Notes: generated from the letters alone by a model not told the origin. Positions 45,119 through 56,726 are shown, numbered from the stretch's first letter. The stretch is DNA of 64,000 bases from Rhizopus sp. PT2906 (GCA_025529335.1 JAMYHX010000147.1:21061-85060), one strand, 5' to 3'. Made by a program: numbers and translations.

Positions 45119-45753
45119 TTAGCCGTCATCCAATGTCTTTAATATGTATGAATTCAAGTTTTCATATTGTAATGTGCTGATCTTTATCAGTCGAGTGATT
45201 TGCTCACATGTCAGCTTGCGTTGTAAATCATTCTAATAAAATAGTAAGAAATATGAAAAGATGACCATCATGTATTTTTACTGTTAAATTGACACGAAAT
45301 ATCTGCAAGTCATGAAACAATTGAACGATAGAATCTAGTTCAGAGTATTCAAATGCCCAACTTGCTGTTAGATCGACTTTAAACATAAGAAATTAGTGAT
45401 ACATGTATGGATTATAATTATATAAAAAAAAAAGAACCTTTTGTCACAACGATGATCACTTTGGTTGATAGATATTTTGGTGAGATATTTTCAAGTAATT
45501 GATTCATTAAAAGCAAACTATTTGTATTTGTCATATCAACAAATATAAGAATATAATCTATTCGATCAAGGTTTCTCTTTGGTAAACTCTCTGCAATATT
45601 CCTGAATACAAGGTTAATTGTTGTTTGGTTGAATAATATAGGTTTGCTTACATTGAATAGAACACATGACGTGATTTCAATAGCTCTTTAGCTAATGAAC
45701 GCTTCCCTGACGCAGGTGGTCCTATTAACTTGATATCCTTAATGTTTATCTCG
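45119..45753 (-). CDS. CENP-M-like kinetochore pseudo-GTPase (first exon not found)
   Basis: Four exons (45753-45652, 45601-45438, 45376-45282, 45232-45119) join with matching phases to at least 157 residues. The first residues seen are EINIKDIKLIGPPASGKRSL; the start codon must lie in an upstream exon I could not fix, possibly MLRPTYTR near 45814. The fold order fits a small G-protein: the P-loop-like GPPASGKRS has Arg where Ser/Thr binds Mg; RIDYILIFVDMTNTNSLLLM is the beta-3/beta-4 region; VIIVVTKVDL sits at the G4 position; and LQIFRVNLT is followed by TCEQITRLIKIS. AESLP followed by RIDYILIFV and the later LT..QRKLTCEQITRLIKI match the CENP-M pattern (KSLP, RIDLIVFVV, MAQRLVRVLQI). Human CENP-M is 180 residues. 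Another degenerate Ras-like protein is the main alternative. Confidence 0.6.
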
Positions 45754-46115
45754 CTATAATATAATCATTAATTACTAGTATATGAAAAGGACGACGGGTA
45801 TATGTTGGTCTAAGCATAATGAAAGAAAGAAGGAAAAGATCATCCTTTTCAATTCCCGCAATGTGTCGTCATAAGCCAACCAACTTGTTTTTAAACTCAT
45901 TATTTTTCATTTTTTTTTTCCGTTTATTGAAAAAAAGTAAGGTGTGCCAAAAAAATTTTGAAAGGGCAAAGCGGGTAAAAAATAAAAAAGTAAAGAGAAA
46001 CAAAATAAAGTTTTCTCTCTTTTGTTTCTCGTTTTTATTCTAAAAGGAAATGTAAACTTACTCTTGATTCCTTAGAAAGAATAAAAAAAAAAAGTAGCAA
46101 AATCGACGTTTGATC

Positions 46116-49100
46116 ATGAACAATAACAACAACTTACCGTCAACTTCTACCACCGCTGTCAACAATAATGTCGATTTAGACTTAGCTTCTTTGACTAAAG
46201 AAAAGTTAAACCTTGCACTTCAGGTAAAATAAACAACAAGATATTTTTTTACCAATTATTAACTCTTTTTATATGCAGAGAGCAAAACAACTACAGGCAG
46301 CTGGAGAAAAAGAAGACGGTAAAAATGAATTTTCTCAGCTAATGAACTTTTTGAGAACTCTTCACCGTCAACAAAGTATTGCTTTTCAACACCTTCAACA
46401 GACAATTCCAAATCAACCAATGCAACCACTTCCACAACCAACACGGCCACCTATACAACAACAACAACAACAGCAGCAGCAGCAGCAGCAGCAGCAGTTT
46501 TCGACAACGCCACCACCTATGCAAAACCCAATGATGTCAAACGGTAGTCAAACTCCCACTCAGTTACAAATGCAGCAAATGCAGATTCAATTGCTTCAAC
46601 AACACTTGATGCAACAGCAATTATCTAATAATGTCAATAGTAAGTGTTTATAATGTTGAAGATGTGTATGGTTGACCTTATCTACTGATATAGCTGCTAA
46701 TAACGATGGAGCTATGAACAATGCATTCCAGTATCAAATGCTTGCTTATAATCTTTTATCACAAAATTTGGCAAACAATAATGCGCCTATGTCTTCAATG
46801 CCAGTCAAGTCAGAAGGAATGACAGCACCTACTCAAGCCATACAGACACCGAATGACTCTGCAGGCATCATTAGTCAAGATCAAATAATGAATACAGCAG
46901 GGTCTATGGTATCCGAACAACCTTCAGCACCACCCAAGACGATGGCTGAACGATTGGTTGATGTCATTTATCTACAAGCTGTAGAATATAATAGAATCAA
47001 ACAAGATAAAAAAGAGATGACGGTTACTGATGAATTAAATGAGGGCCTCAAGATTACAGCATATGATCTCTTATATGGACATGACAGATCTCATGCTCAT
47101 TCATCAAGACAGCAACGATTACTCTTACCTGAGCGATTACCAGCAGGACTTGATCCTTTGACGGTCTTATCTGAACGTGAGAGAAGAATTGAGAAAAGAG
47201 CTGCAGCTCGCTTGAAAGAACTAGAGGCATTAACCGACGAACAAAAGTTACCACTGGGTTATTTGTTGACGGAATATTATGATGAAACAGTCAGGACAGC
47301 TTCTCCTGAACGATTGAAGCATATAGTCCAACTTCGTTCGTTGCAATTAAGAGATAAGCAACAAAAGGTAACAATGATAAGCTATTGGATGTGCAGTAAA
47401 CTCAATTTTTTATAGCTACGTGAGGAGGTGGTTCAAAATCTGGAGGAGGCAAGTCGATTGGCAAATTCAGTTGATCGCACTTCCTATCGCAAGATAATGA
47501 AGCGAACACTGCGTGATGCCAAATTGACTGAAAAGCTTGAAAGACAACAACGAATCGACAGAGAAAAGAAGGAGAAACAGCGCCACTTGGATTACTTACA
47601 GACAGTTTGTAATCAAGGTAGAGACTTGATTGCTTGGCATAAAGCACATCAGGCCAAGATGGGTAAACTGGGTAAGGCCATTCTACAATACCACGCCCAT
47701 ATCGAAAAGGAAGAGCAAAGAAAAGCAGACAAACGATCCAAGGACCGTATTCGAGCACTTCGTAATGACGATGAAGAGGCTTATCTTAAGCTGATTGATG
47801 AAGCCAAGGATACACGATTGACATTGCTACTACAACAAACAGGCGCCTATTTAGAATCGCTGACGAAAGCTGTGGTGGAGCAGCAGAATGAAAATATGCA
47901 ATTTGAAGATAGTGGTTTGAATGACAATGAACCAATAGATGAAGAAATGATGTTGACGGTAAATTCCAATTCAAACAATATGTGTATGTTTATTGACATT
48001 ATTTTAAAGGATAAAAATGGAAAGAGGATAGATTATTACAAGATGGCACACCGTGTTCAAGAAGAGGTATCACAGCCTAGTATTTTAGTGGGTGGCAAGT
48101 TGAAGGAATATCAGGTAATATGAGAGATACTATTTTTTAAATTAAGCTAAACTGTTATATTCAATAGATCAAAGGCCTCCAATGGATGGTATCTCTTTAT
48201 AATAATCGATTGAATGGTATCTTGGCAGATGAAATGGGCTTGGGTAAAACGATCCAGACCATTAGCTTAATTACCTATTTGATTGAGAAAAAGCAACAAA
48301 ATGGACCTTTCCTTATTATTGTACCACTATCGTAAGTGAAAAGGTATATAGATTAGGATGTGTATTTAACCACATGTGTAGGACATTAACCAATTGGGCC
48401 CTTGAATTCGAAAAATGGGCGCCTTCCGTAACTACCGTCATCTATAAGGGACCGCCTGAGGTGCGTAAAGAGATACAAAAGAAGTCTATTCGACACAGAG
48501 ATTTTCAAGTGTTGATTACAACGTTTGACTACATCATCAAGGATAAGCCTGCGCTGTCAAAGATAAAGTGGAAATATATGATTATTGATGAAGGCCATCG
48601 TATGAAAAACACACAATCCAAGCTTACGATGGTCCTCAGGCAATACTACACATCAAATTATCGACTCATTTTGACGGGTACACCTTTACAAAACAATCTA
48701 CCCGAACTGTGGGCGTTGTTAAACTTTATATTACCCAAGATATTTAATTCTGTTAAAAGTTTTGAAGAATGGTTTAATACACCATTTAATAACCAAGGCG
48801 TACAAGATAAAGTAGAGTTAAACGAAGAAGAACAGCTGCTGATCATTAAGCGTTTACACAAGGTAAAGAAAAAAAAGAAAGAAAAAAAGAAAAAGAAAAA
48901 AAGAAAAAAAAAAGGAGATGCTGACTCGTTTTTAGGTGCTTCGGCCGTTCTTGCTTAGAAGATTAAAGAAAGATGTAGAATCAGAGTTACCTGATAAAGT
49001 CGAAACAGTGATCAAATGTAAACTGTCAGCTCTTCAAGCTAAATTATACACTCAAATGAAGAAGTACGGTATTCTGTTTGGCTCGAACTCGAGCAATGGG

Positions 49101-50258
49101 TAAATATATCCTTTAGATGATATTCAACGCATAGTAACACTATCTTTAAGTAGCAAAACAAGTATTAAGGGTTTAAATAACACGATTATGCAGTTGCGAA
49201 AGATATGTAATCATCCTTTTGTATTTGAAGAAGTTGAACGAGTTGTCAACCCATACAAAGTGAGCAATGAGTTGCTTTACCGTGTATCAGGCAAATTTGA
49301 TCTATTAGACCGTATTTTGCCAAAGCTGAGAGCAACTGGTCACAGAGTAAGTAACATATGAGTATTTATAGAATGATATTAATGTGTATATTTTTAGGTA
49401 TTGGTCTTTTTCCAGATGACTCAGATTATGGACATTATGGAAGACTTTTGTATCTATAGAGGCTATCGACATTTGAGATTAGATGGCTCAACCAAGGCTG
49501 ACGATCGATCCAACATGCTTAAACTATTCAATGCGCCAAATTCACCTTATTTTATATTTTTATTATCCACTCGTGCTGGTGGCCTCGGACTTAATTTACA
49601 AACGGCAGATACAGTCATCATCTTTGACTCTGACTGGAACCCGCATCAAGATTTACAAGCACAGGATCGTGCTCATCGTATTGGTCAAACAAAGGAAGTC
49701 CGTATCTTCAGATTGATCACAGAAGATTCGGTTGAAGAGAATATTTTGGCAAGAGCGCAGTACAAGCTAGATATTGACGGGAAAGTGATTCAGGCGGGTA
49801 AATTTGATCACCGCAGTACAGAAGAGGATCGTGAGGCCTTCCTGAGATCCTTATTGGAAGACAAAAGTAATGCAAGAGACGAAGAACAGAGTGACGAATT
49901 AGATGACGAGGAATTAAACACGATATTAAAGCGTTCGGACCAGGAATACGCAATATTCACAAAGATTGATCTCGAAAGACAACGAACAGACTTGGAAGAC
50001 TGGAAGAGGAAATATGGAGAGAACAGTGGCAAGAAACCAGAAAGGCTGATACAGGAATGGGAATTACCAGAGATATATCGAAATGATGCCATGTTGGATA
50101 TGTACGAAGCTGATCCATTAGATTCAGTGTTTGGCAGAGGACAGCGAGTGAAAGAAACAGTAGTCTATTCAGATAGTATGACAGACAGACAATGGTTGAG
50201 ACAAATCGAAAGGGACGAGGATGACGAAAAGAGAACCCTTAAACGAGCTAAATATTGA
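46116..50258 (+). CDS. SNF2/STH1-type chromatin-remodelling ATPase without bromodomain
   Basis: Catalytic subunit of a SWI/SNF or RSC-type remodeller. About eleven exons begin at MNNNNNLPSTST (46116). Order: a Gln/Asn/Met-rich N-terminus with a CAA/CAG-coded poly-Q run (46459-46497); an HSA-type basic helical region (about 47416-47780, RTSYRKIMKRTLRDAKLTEK); then the SF2 ATPase with ILADEMGLGKTIQT (motif I), IIDEGHRMKN (motif II), LTGTPLQNN (III), LVFFQMTQIMDIMEDF, STRAGGLGLNLQTADTVI (V) and DRAHRIGQ (VI); and a SnAC-like region (TEEDREAFLRSLLED onward). The protein ends at EKRTLKRAKY (stop 50256-50258). The intron at 47959-48009 is 51 bp and stays open if retained. The intron at 48863-48934 is almost all purines. 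Confidence 0.92.
46459..46497 (+). repeat. CAA/CAG triplet repeat (poly-Gln)
   Basis: A run of about 13 glutamine codons, first CAA then CAG, inside the coding sequence of the SNF2-type gene. Such runs vary in length between strains. Confidence 0.9.
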
Positions 50259-51203
50259 TAATATATGCAAACGATTCCATGTCAATAAACTAAAAACAAA
50301 TTCCCTTCTTATTTCAAACTCCAAAGCTCTTCTTGTTATTTCTTGCTTTACTTATTTGTACACATATCTGTAAAGACATTTGCTTTTGCCATTTATTAAG
50401 AAACGACAGTCATATATATATATATATATATGCATGTGTGTGTATGTTTTAGATAAAAGAAATAAAAGACACTACTATGCATAACTAAAAGCAGGACCAT
50501 CTTGCGTTAGCCAATGAGCAGTAATTCAAAGATTGTAGATTTTTTTTGCAGTTGATGACTCACAAAAAGTGAGTCTTTTAAACCCTGCCATGATGCTTTC
50601 ATACCACCAGCATTAAGTTTAGGAAACCCTGATGAAGTAAATACCTTTGAATTATAGCATAATCCTGTATCCTCAAAAAGAACAGTGGTCATTTGATTAA
50701 TGTTAGAATAACTGGAATAAGGATCGTCATGTTCTGAGACGCCAAGACTCTACATTTAGCATAAAAGAGTCAAAGTTTTTTGTGCTAATAAAGTAAAGAG
50801 CACAGCAACTGTCTGTTCCATGCTCATCTTGTAAAGAAGCAGGCTGATAACGGGTCCATTAGCTGTAGTTAAATATCTCTCATTATCTGTTCAACCGACT
50901 TGCCTTATGTATGTAATTGGGGTAAACTTTTCAAGTTGGAGAGTACTATTGAACATGTTACTCACTCATTAACCAATCAGTTTTGCCCATTTTGAAACTT
51001 TTTTGCACTTAATTTTTTTAAAGCATGAAAAATATAATCTCCATGGTAACACAAAAATCGAGCGAATCAGAATATGGTTAATGGTTCATGCCATATCTTG
51101 ATCCATTTTGCTTGGTTCTTGTTTTATTTAATAGTCATGGCAACAACAGAAATAGCTTATCTTTTTTTTTTCTTTCTTTTTATTTTTTATTTATTTATAT
51201 TTA
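50259..51203. other. Intergenic; contains AT dinucleotide repeat and exon-like trace
   Basis: The SNF2 3' flank includes an (AT)n run at about 50411-50432. On the minus strand, 50756-50507 encodes an exon-like open frame (SLGVSEHDDPYSSYSNINQM, then VFTSSGFPKLNAGGMKASWQ) preceded by a possible TAG acceptor, but I could not connect it to other exons. The 3' end contains the promoter and T-rich leader of the gene at 51204. Confidence 0.45.
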
Positions 51204-51722
51204 ATGACTCCATTACATAATCACAAACTGGTCAAGCTACAGCACAATACCAACAAGGTGTCCTTGCCCATAGACAACCCACAAGAGGAAACCATTGCCA
51301 AAAGAAAAGTTTCATTTTCACTAGATCCACCTACAGTTCATGAATATGAACCAGAATACGATGCTCTACCAGAAATTAAAAGTGTATGCTTTTTTGACGA
51401 CGGATGGCCAGGAAGAGCAAAACAGGCAATGACCTCAGACAGTTTTATGGATTTCAAAGCTAGGATCGAGGCAAAACTAAGTGCTACAAATAGTTCATCA
51501 CTTATGGCCGAGTTAAATCAAAGCAGCAATAGTAGTAACAGTAGTCCTCTGCTATCTAATAGTCTATATAAACATAAAAAAAGCCCACTTGTCCAATCAC
51601 TTGAACTCTGTCCTGAAACTGAAACTGATGGCTCTGACAGTTCCTCATCGCCTAGCAACGAATCACCCATAACAACGCCCGTGAATACCATGAATGCATG
51701 GATCAACTGTACCCATTACTAA
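51204..51722 (+). CDS. RVxF-motif protein, unknown
   Basis: A 172-residue intronless protein. Residues about 33-55 read KRKVSFSLDPPTVHEYEPEY. KVSF fits the RVxF docking motif for protein phosphatase 1, and the following VHEYEPEYD segment is a common extension in fungal proteins of this sort. After SVCFFDDGWPGRAKQAM the sequence becomes Ser/Asn-rich and disordered. I do not recognise the family; a PP1-binding regulatory role is inference from the motif. Confidence 0.65.
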   Translation: MTPLHNHKLVKLQHNTNKVSLPIDNPQEETIAKRKVSFSLDPPTVHEYEPEYDALPEIKSVCFFDDGWPGRAKQAMTSDSFMDFKARIEAKLSATNSSSLMAELNQSSNSSNSSPLLSNSLYKHKKSPLVQSLELCPETETDGSDSSSSPSNESPITTPVNTMNAWINCTHY

Positions 51723-51967
51723 CAATAACAATAATAATAATAATATTTAATTCAATCTGCATATTTCTGTAAACAAAAACTTCATTCATATTAATAAAGC
51801 TTTTATAATCAGTCCTTTTGACAACATGTGTAACATAATTACTATAAATAGCAATTGATGTTGGTAAAAACCAAATATGGGAAAAATATTACAAACAGCT
51901 CTTTTAAATAATAAAAGGTCCCTTTTTTTATCTCTTCTTTTTATTTTTTTGTCTCTATCATCCCGTA

Positions 51968-54503
51968 ATGGCTCAAATACAATCTTCATCAACTACTGTC
52001 GTCGATATTCAACTACCTACTCCTGGGCCCTCTTCTTCCTCACAGCACAAAATTTTAAATAGAGTGTCAACTCTATTCAATCCGAAAAAGAACAAGACAA
52101 CCAATAGTCCGCCAGGAGAATTATCAGCCCAAGAAGAAGAGAGTGAGTCACATGCAGACTCTTTATTCAATGATGACCGAGCGTCTTCGAGGGTGGATTC
52201 GATGTACTCTTCTCTCCAATCTCGTCGTTCCAACTATCGTCCACCAGCATCCACTTCAAATGCACCTGCTCCGCTTCGGACCGTTCAGCTCGAGAATCCG
52301 ATTGTTCATTTACCCAGTACACCACCAACGCCTCCGCCTAATAGCAATGAGAAGCCGATACAAACGGCATCTGCCGAGCCTCGAAAGACAGCGACGCCTT
52401 CTACCGTTTCTTCATCTCAAAAGAAAGTAGAAGACATTGAGGAGCAGTTCAAGTTGTTACTGGTAACAAAACACACACAAACAAAGAAAAATTAAACAAA
52501 TATTAATATTTTCTTTATTTATTTAGAGAGAATACGCTCCTTCGGCAGATCATTTGAGCAGTGTCAATAACTTGACCTTTGAACAAAAAGAAATGCTCCT
52601 TCGCTCTTCAAGGTCTCCTGCCTTACTTAAGAAGAACTCTTCCTTCTCAAACGTCATGCCTACATTTTCTTTAAAAGCAACTTTTGGTCTTAAAAACAAA
52701 TCAAAATTGAACATGCACCACTTTTCGTCAGACGCAGACCTTAACCGCCTCTTTCACACAGATAGCAGCATGAACCCAACAACAGCAACAACAGCTGGTA
52801 AGGCAAAGACGGCACCTACCGCACGATACCGTCGTACAAGAGCATCTTTGTACAATGGCACCGGAATTGGACCTAGCGAGAACGGAGGCATCAGAAGCAC
52901 TAGCCGCCGAAGCAAACTAAAGTCAACTCCCGAATACTTTGTGCATTTACTTCAGATGACTCATGTGCGTGACCTGGACGATGCAGAAGTGCTTGACCTT
53001 CGTGTGTTTCTGAGAAGTGTTGTCGTCAGCTGGACAAGTGAATTCTTAGCCCTTGGAGGTTATGACGCCATTGCAAACCTGTTCAAGCAAATGAAAGAGG
53101 CACCCAAGCGACATCCGAACGATAATAGGATTTTGCAACATCTCGGTAAATGTCTAAAGACGATCATGACGCATCAACCGATGGGCACGCAGATTGTCCT
53201 TTTGAACCCGGTAGCTCTTTTGCATGTTCGTGACATCCTCTTTGGACCCGCTAGTAAGAAACAAAAACAAGTCTATGGGCTTGAAATTAGTACCCGCAGT
53301 CTGCTGTTGAATTTGCTATGCACATTGGCTACACTCCAGACAAACTGCTCACCGAACGTCGAATACGTCCATGGTTATGATGTCCTTCGTCGCTTATTAC
53401 TCGACAGACCCACAGATCGACTGGTGGATGACGAAGAAAAGAAGAGCCAACAGAAACATAGTGCCCCATTCCCCATGACTCTCAAGACTGACCCACAGGA
53501 AATTCTGCAGATGATTATGGAAAACGATCCGAATGGCCAGATTATTGGTAGAGAGTACGAATGGGATCGTGACGAATTAAAGCCAAGGTACACCGCCTGG
53601 ATGAGAGAACTACAGTACACGGTTGAGCGACATATTGAGACCATCACGTTTTTGGCCCAAGTGCTCAACTATGACTTTAAGAGTGCTTACCGACAAATCA
53701 AGGCAAAGCAAGGCGTAAATGATGCATACCCGTCCGAAGGATCGAATGGTCAAAGCGAAGAAGACGGTTCTGGTACAGTCATGACGGAGGAAGGTGTTGT
53801 GGACTACATTGTAAGTTGGCCCTCGCTTTAGTTTCAGAAACACATTCTTATAAAATATATATCATAGGTTACACACCTACGCCTCATTCGTACTGTAGTC
53901 ACTACGCCACCAACAAGCTATGTTGGCTGCTATGACGAACGCGAGCAGGAAAAGATAAGACTGGAATTGATGCTGTCGGGATTTGATAAGATCTCCAAGG
54001 TAAGCCTTTGAAACCATCACGCGGGTATAGAATGACAGACTAAGTGAAATTGCTATAAATAGATACTAATACAATGTCCTCACCCAACCGTCAGAGAGTC
54101 ATATATCAATTATCTGAGACCCTTGATGAGTCCATGCGCTGATCTAAGCCAGCCTAAAGAACAGCAAGCATCAAACCCAGCGCCAGCATTACCTGACAGA
54201 AACAAGCAATACAGGGATCTGAATCAGTTAAACCGCCATGATGATGACGATGATGAAGCAAATAACTGTGAAGTCTATGTTTATGCAGACGATGATCATC
54301 CTGAAGACAATGAATATCATCAGCCAATGCTTAATAGACAATGGAAATATGAAGATGAACCTTATGATGACATATTTTTAGAAAGTGAATACGATGATGA
54401 TGAAGGCGAACAAGACGAAGGAAGTGATGAAGATTACGGCACATTTGATATGAAGTCCATTTCGTCTTCTTTGCCTAATAACACAAACATAGTTTCAAAA
54501 TAA
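51968..54503 (+). CDS. Formin-like GBD/FH3 protein lacking FH1 and FH2
   Basis: Four exons: 51968 to about 52460, 52528-53811, then starts near 53869 and 54062. The Ser/Pro-rich N-terminus is followed by EDIEEQFKLLLREYAPSADH. Next comes an armadillo-like GBD/FH3 region as found at the N-terminus of diaphanous-type formins: STPEYFVHLLQMTHVRDLDD, LRVFLRSVVVSWTSEFLALG, CLKTIMTHQP and RSLLLNLLCTLATLQTNCSP. The chain ends in a very acidic Asp/Glu tail (about 54235-54460). No proline-rich FH1 or actin-nucleating FH2 domain is encoded before the stop at 54501-54503, and the convergent gene begins 78 bp on. A Rho-GTPase-binding role is inferred from the domain. Confidence 0.8.
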
Positions 54504-54581
54504 GCTAAAACATCATCATTATCATTATGATTATACCATATATTACATAAATAAAGCCATCTTTTATTTACTAATGTCATA

Positions 54582-56240
54582 TTAAAAGAGATTACCATAA
54601 TCACCTCTCTTTTTGTAATGCAGGGTATATTTATTAGGTGGATAAATAACGTCTGAATTCTCTTCGGCCGCTTTACAGGCTCGCACCATCTCGCCCGCTT
54701 CTGACAGAGCTTCAGTTGCCACCTTTAGAAAATCTTCGTTCGCATAAGGTGTTTGTGAATCCAGTAATAATCCAATCTCATTTACCGTTTGTTTCAACTG
54801 CTCAAACTGCTTACTTATTTGATGCTGCTTTTGTTTAGTTAACTTTAGTAGTCTCTGCTGTTGATCATCTTCTTGTTGCTGATGTTTTTGCTGTTGTTGC
54901 TGTTGTTGTTGCTGTTGTTGTTGCTGTTGTTGTTGCAGCGGTTGAATTTGCCTTTTTTGTTGTTGCTGATGCTTGATCTGATGATGATGAGAGACAAACG
55001 GAGGATGGGCGTGCTTATGTATCACTGTGACATGCGCAGACTTTTTCAATAGATCGATAATAATGGTTAATGCGCCAGCGCAATCATATTTAAGCTGTGC
55101 TTTTGGATGCTCTGCTTTCCTCGGTTTGGCTGTGTCAATTCTTTGTGAGCAGTAATATCTTAATGTGGATAATGTATCAGGACTCTTTGTAGATCGACGT
55201 CTATCTTTTAAGCTATTGTGTGTTTGATGATTAGCACTATTGCTCTTGTTAGTTATCTATATGTGTATACCTAAAGTTAAATTTTGTTCCTTCTAGCACT
55301 TTCTCACAAATCTTTCTTCCCAGCTGTGTGAATCCTGCAGATGGTCCCATTGATTCGATGAGGGATTGAATATCAATATGATATAACTTTCTATCAAAGT
55401 CTATGTGTCTTTTTAACTCCTCAACAAATTCATCTAATGAGATCAAATTCACATTGGTTGCTATACTCGCATTGCTCGCTGCTCTGTTGCTTGCCCTATT
55501 TTTCTGTGCTGCTATGGATGGGTTTGGTAAAGGTAGTGAAGGTTGAATGACTTGATGCATATGGAGTTGTTGCTGATCATGACGGACATTATTATTGTTA
55601 TTATTAGTAATAGTATTAGCGTTGTTAGAATTAGGCAGTATTGCTACTGTTTGGAATGTATGCTGCTTATTGCTGCTGTTATTACCCTTCATATTAATAC
55701 CAAGCATCATGGATGAAGAAGAAAGTGTGCTTATCTGCGGTGATGCGTTGTTGCTGTTGGTTGGTGTAGCAAGATTAGGTGGTGGAGGTAGATTGGCTGA
55801 CGCATTGCCTCCTCCTAAACCAATTGGCATTTGGGGTAACTGCATGGGTATTTGTGAAGAGGTTGAAGGAGCTGGAGTTGGATTGGCAGCTGTATTGTTA
55901 CTATTTGCATAATGTGGAGGCACTTGGGCTTGTTGCGCATAGACTGAAGTCGCTGTTTGAACGCTGTATGTCTGCTGCTGGCGTTGCTGATGCTGTTGTA
56001 TGGAATATCGGTTATGCTTCAAGTTTTTTTGTTGTTCTTCATATTGTTCGTATCTTTCCTTGTTGTATAATCTTTTTTGCAGCTCTCTGTCACTGCACAT
56101 CTTACACACTTTATACGTGTATTCTTTTTCTTGAAAGAATGCAACATGTCTAAAGGTTTGACAATTGTCACAATATAGATTTTGTGGTGTCGCACCTGCT
56201 GTAGCATGCCGTGTAATTGATGCATTGTTTGTAGCAGCAC

Positions 56241-56271
<31 letters not shown>

Positions 56272-56469
56272 GTTGTTGTTGTTGTTGTTGTTGTTATTGC
56301 TGCTATTGTTATTATGATGTGTTGGTAAAGTAGGCGGATTAGGTGTGGACACGATTGTTACTACTTGCTGAAAATTAGGTGCGTTCATCACGTGCTGACG
56401 AGGTAAGGAATTGGGTGCTGATGACATTGCTGAGAAACCATACGGTGTACGATGAGGTCCAAGTGACAT
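54582..56469 (-). CDS. Gln/Asn-rich protein with CxxC zinc-finger and unknown C-terminal domain
   Basis: Two exons (56469-55271 and 55212-54582; 58-bp intron) encode about 609 residues. The N-terminus is Pro/Asn-rich with a poly-Asn run (AAT/AAC, about 56247-56300). A zinc-binding block follows: YCDNCQTFRHVAFFQ to KVCKMC (two CxxC pairs about 21 residues apart), followed by a charged helix. A conserved-looking domain spans the intron: ISLDEFVEELKRHIDFDRKL, SAGFTQLGRKICEKVLEGTK, then RRSTKSPDTLSTLRYYCSQR and AQLKYDCAGALTIII, reminiscent of FAR1/transposase-derived DNA-binding modules. A poly-Gln run (about 54885-54940) and a C-terminal coiled helix complete it. Probably a transcription-factor-like protein; the family is not recognised. 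Confidence 0.65.
54885..54940 (-). repeat. CAA/CAG triplet repeat (poly-Gln)
   Basis: A run of about 18 glutamine codons on the minus strand within the zinc-finger protein gene. On the plus strand it reads as a meaningless poly-Leu frame. Confidence 0.9.
56247..56300 (-). repeat. AAT/AAC triplet repeat (poly-Asn)
   Basis: A run of asparagine codons near the N-terminus of the same zinc-finger protein. Confidence 0.9.
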
Positions 56470-56726
56470 TATTCAATTGTTTGCTTTATCAAGACTGATT
56501 TATAAGGCAAACATACATGCACAAGTGAGAAAGATACACAATAACACACAAACACGCAATAAGATAAATCCAAGAGAATAGCTTTCGAGCAAGTTACAAC
56601 TGATCTTTGGAGAAGAGAAAACAGTTGCGGACAACAAATGATTTATATGGACCACACCATGACGTACTAAGTGCCGTCCAATCAAATAGTATTTACAGTG
56701 ATTTATTAGGTACTAAAAGGGGTATT
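56470..56726. other. Short intergenic region
   Basis: Upstream region of the zinc-finger protein gene and 3' flank of the SNX4-like gene. No gene seen. Confidence 0.4.

Noticed and set aside
46259..46524. Minus-strand Leu/Val-rich frames opposite the SNF2 N-terminus
   Set aside because: They are mirror images of the CAA/CAG repeat and surrounding coding sequence.
54861..55052. Plus-strand open frame rich in Leu
   Set aside because: It is the antisense of the poly-Gln coding repeat and has no independent coding evidence.
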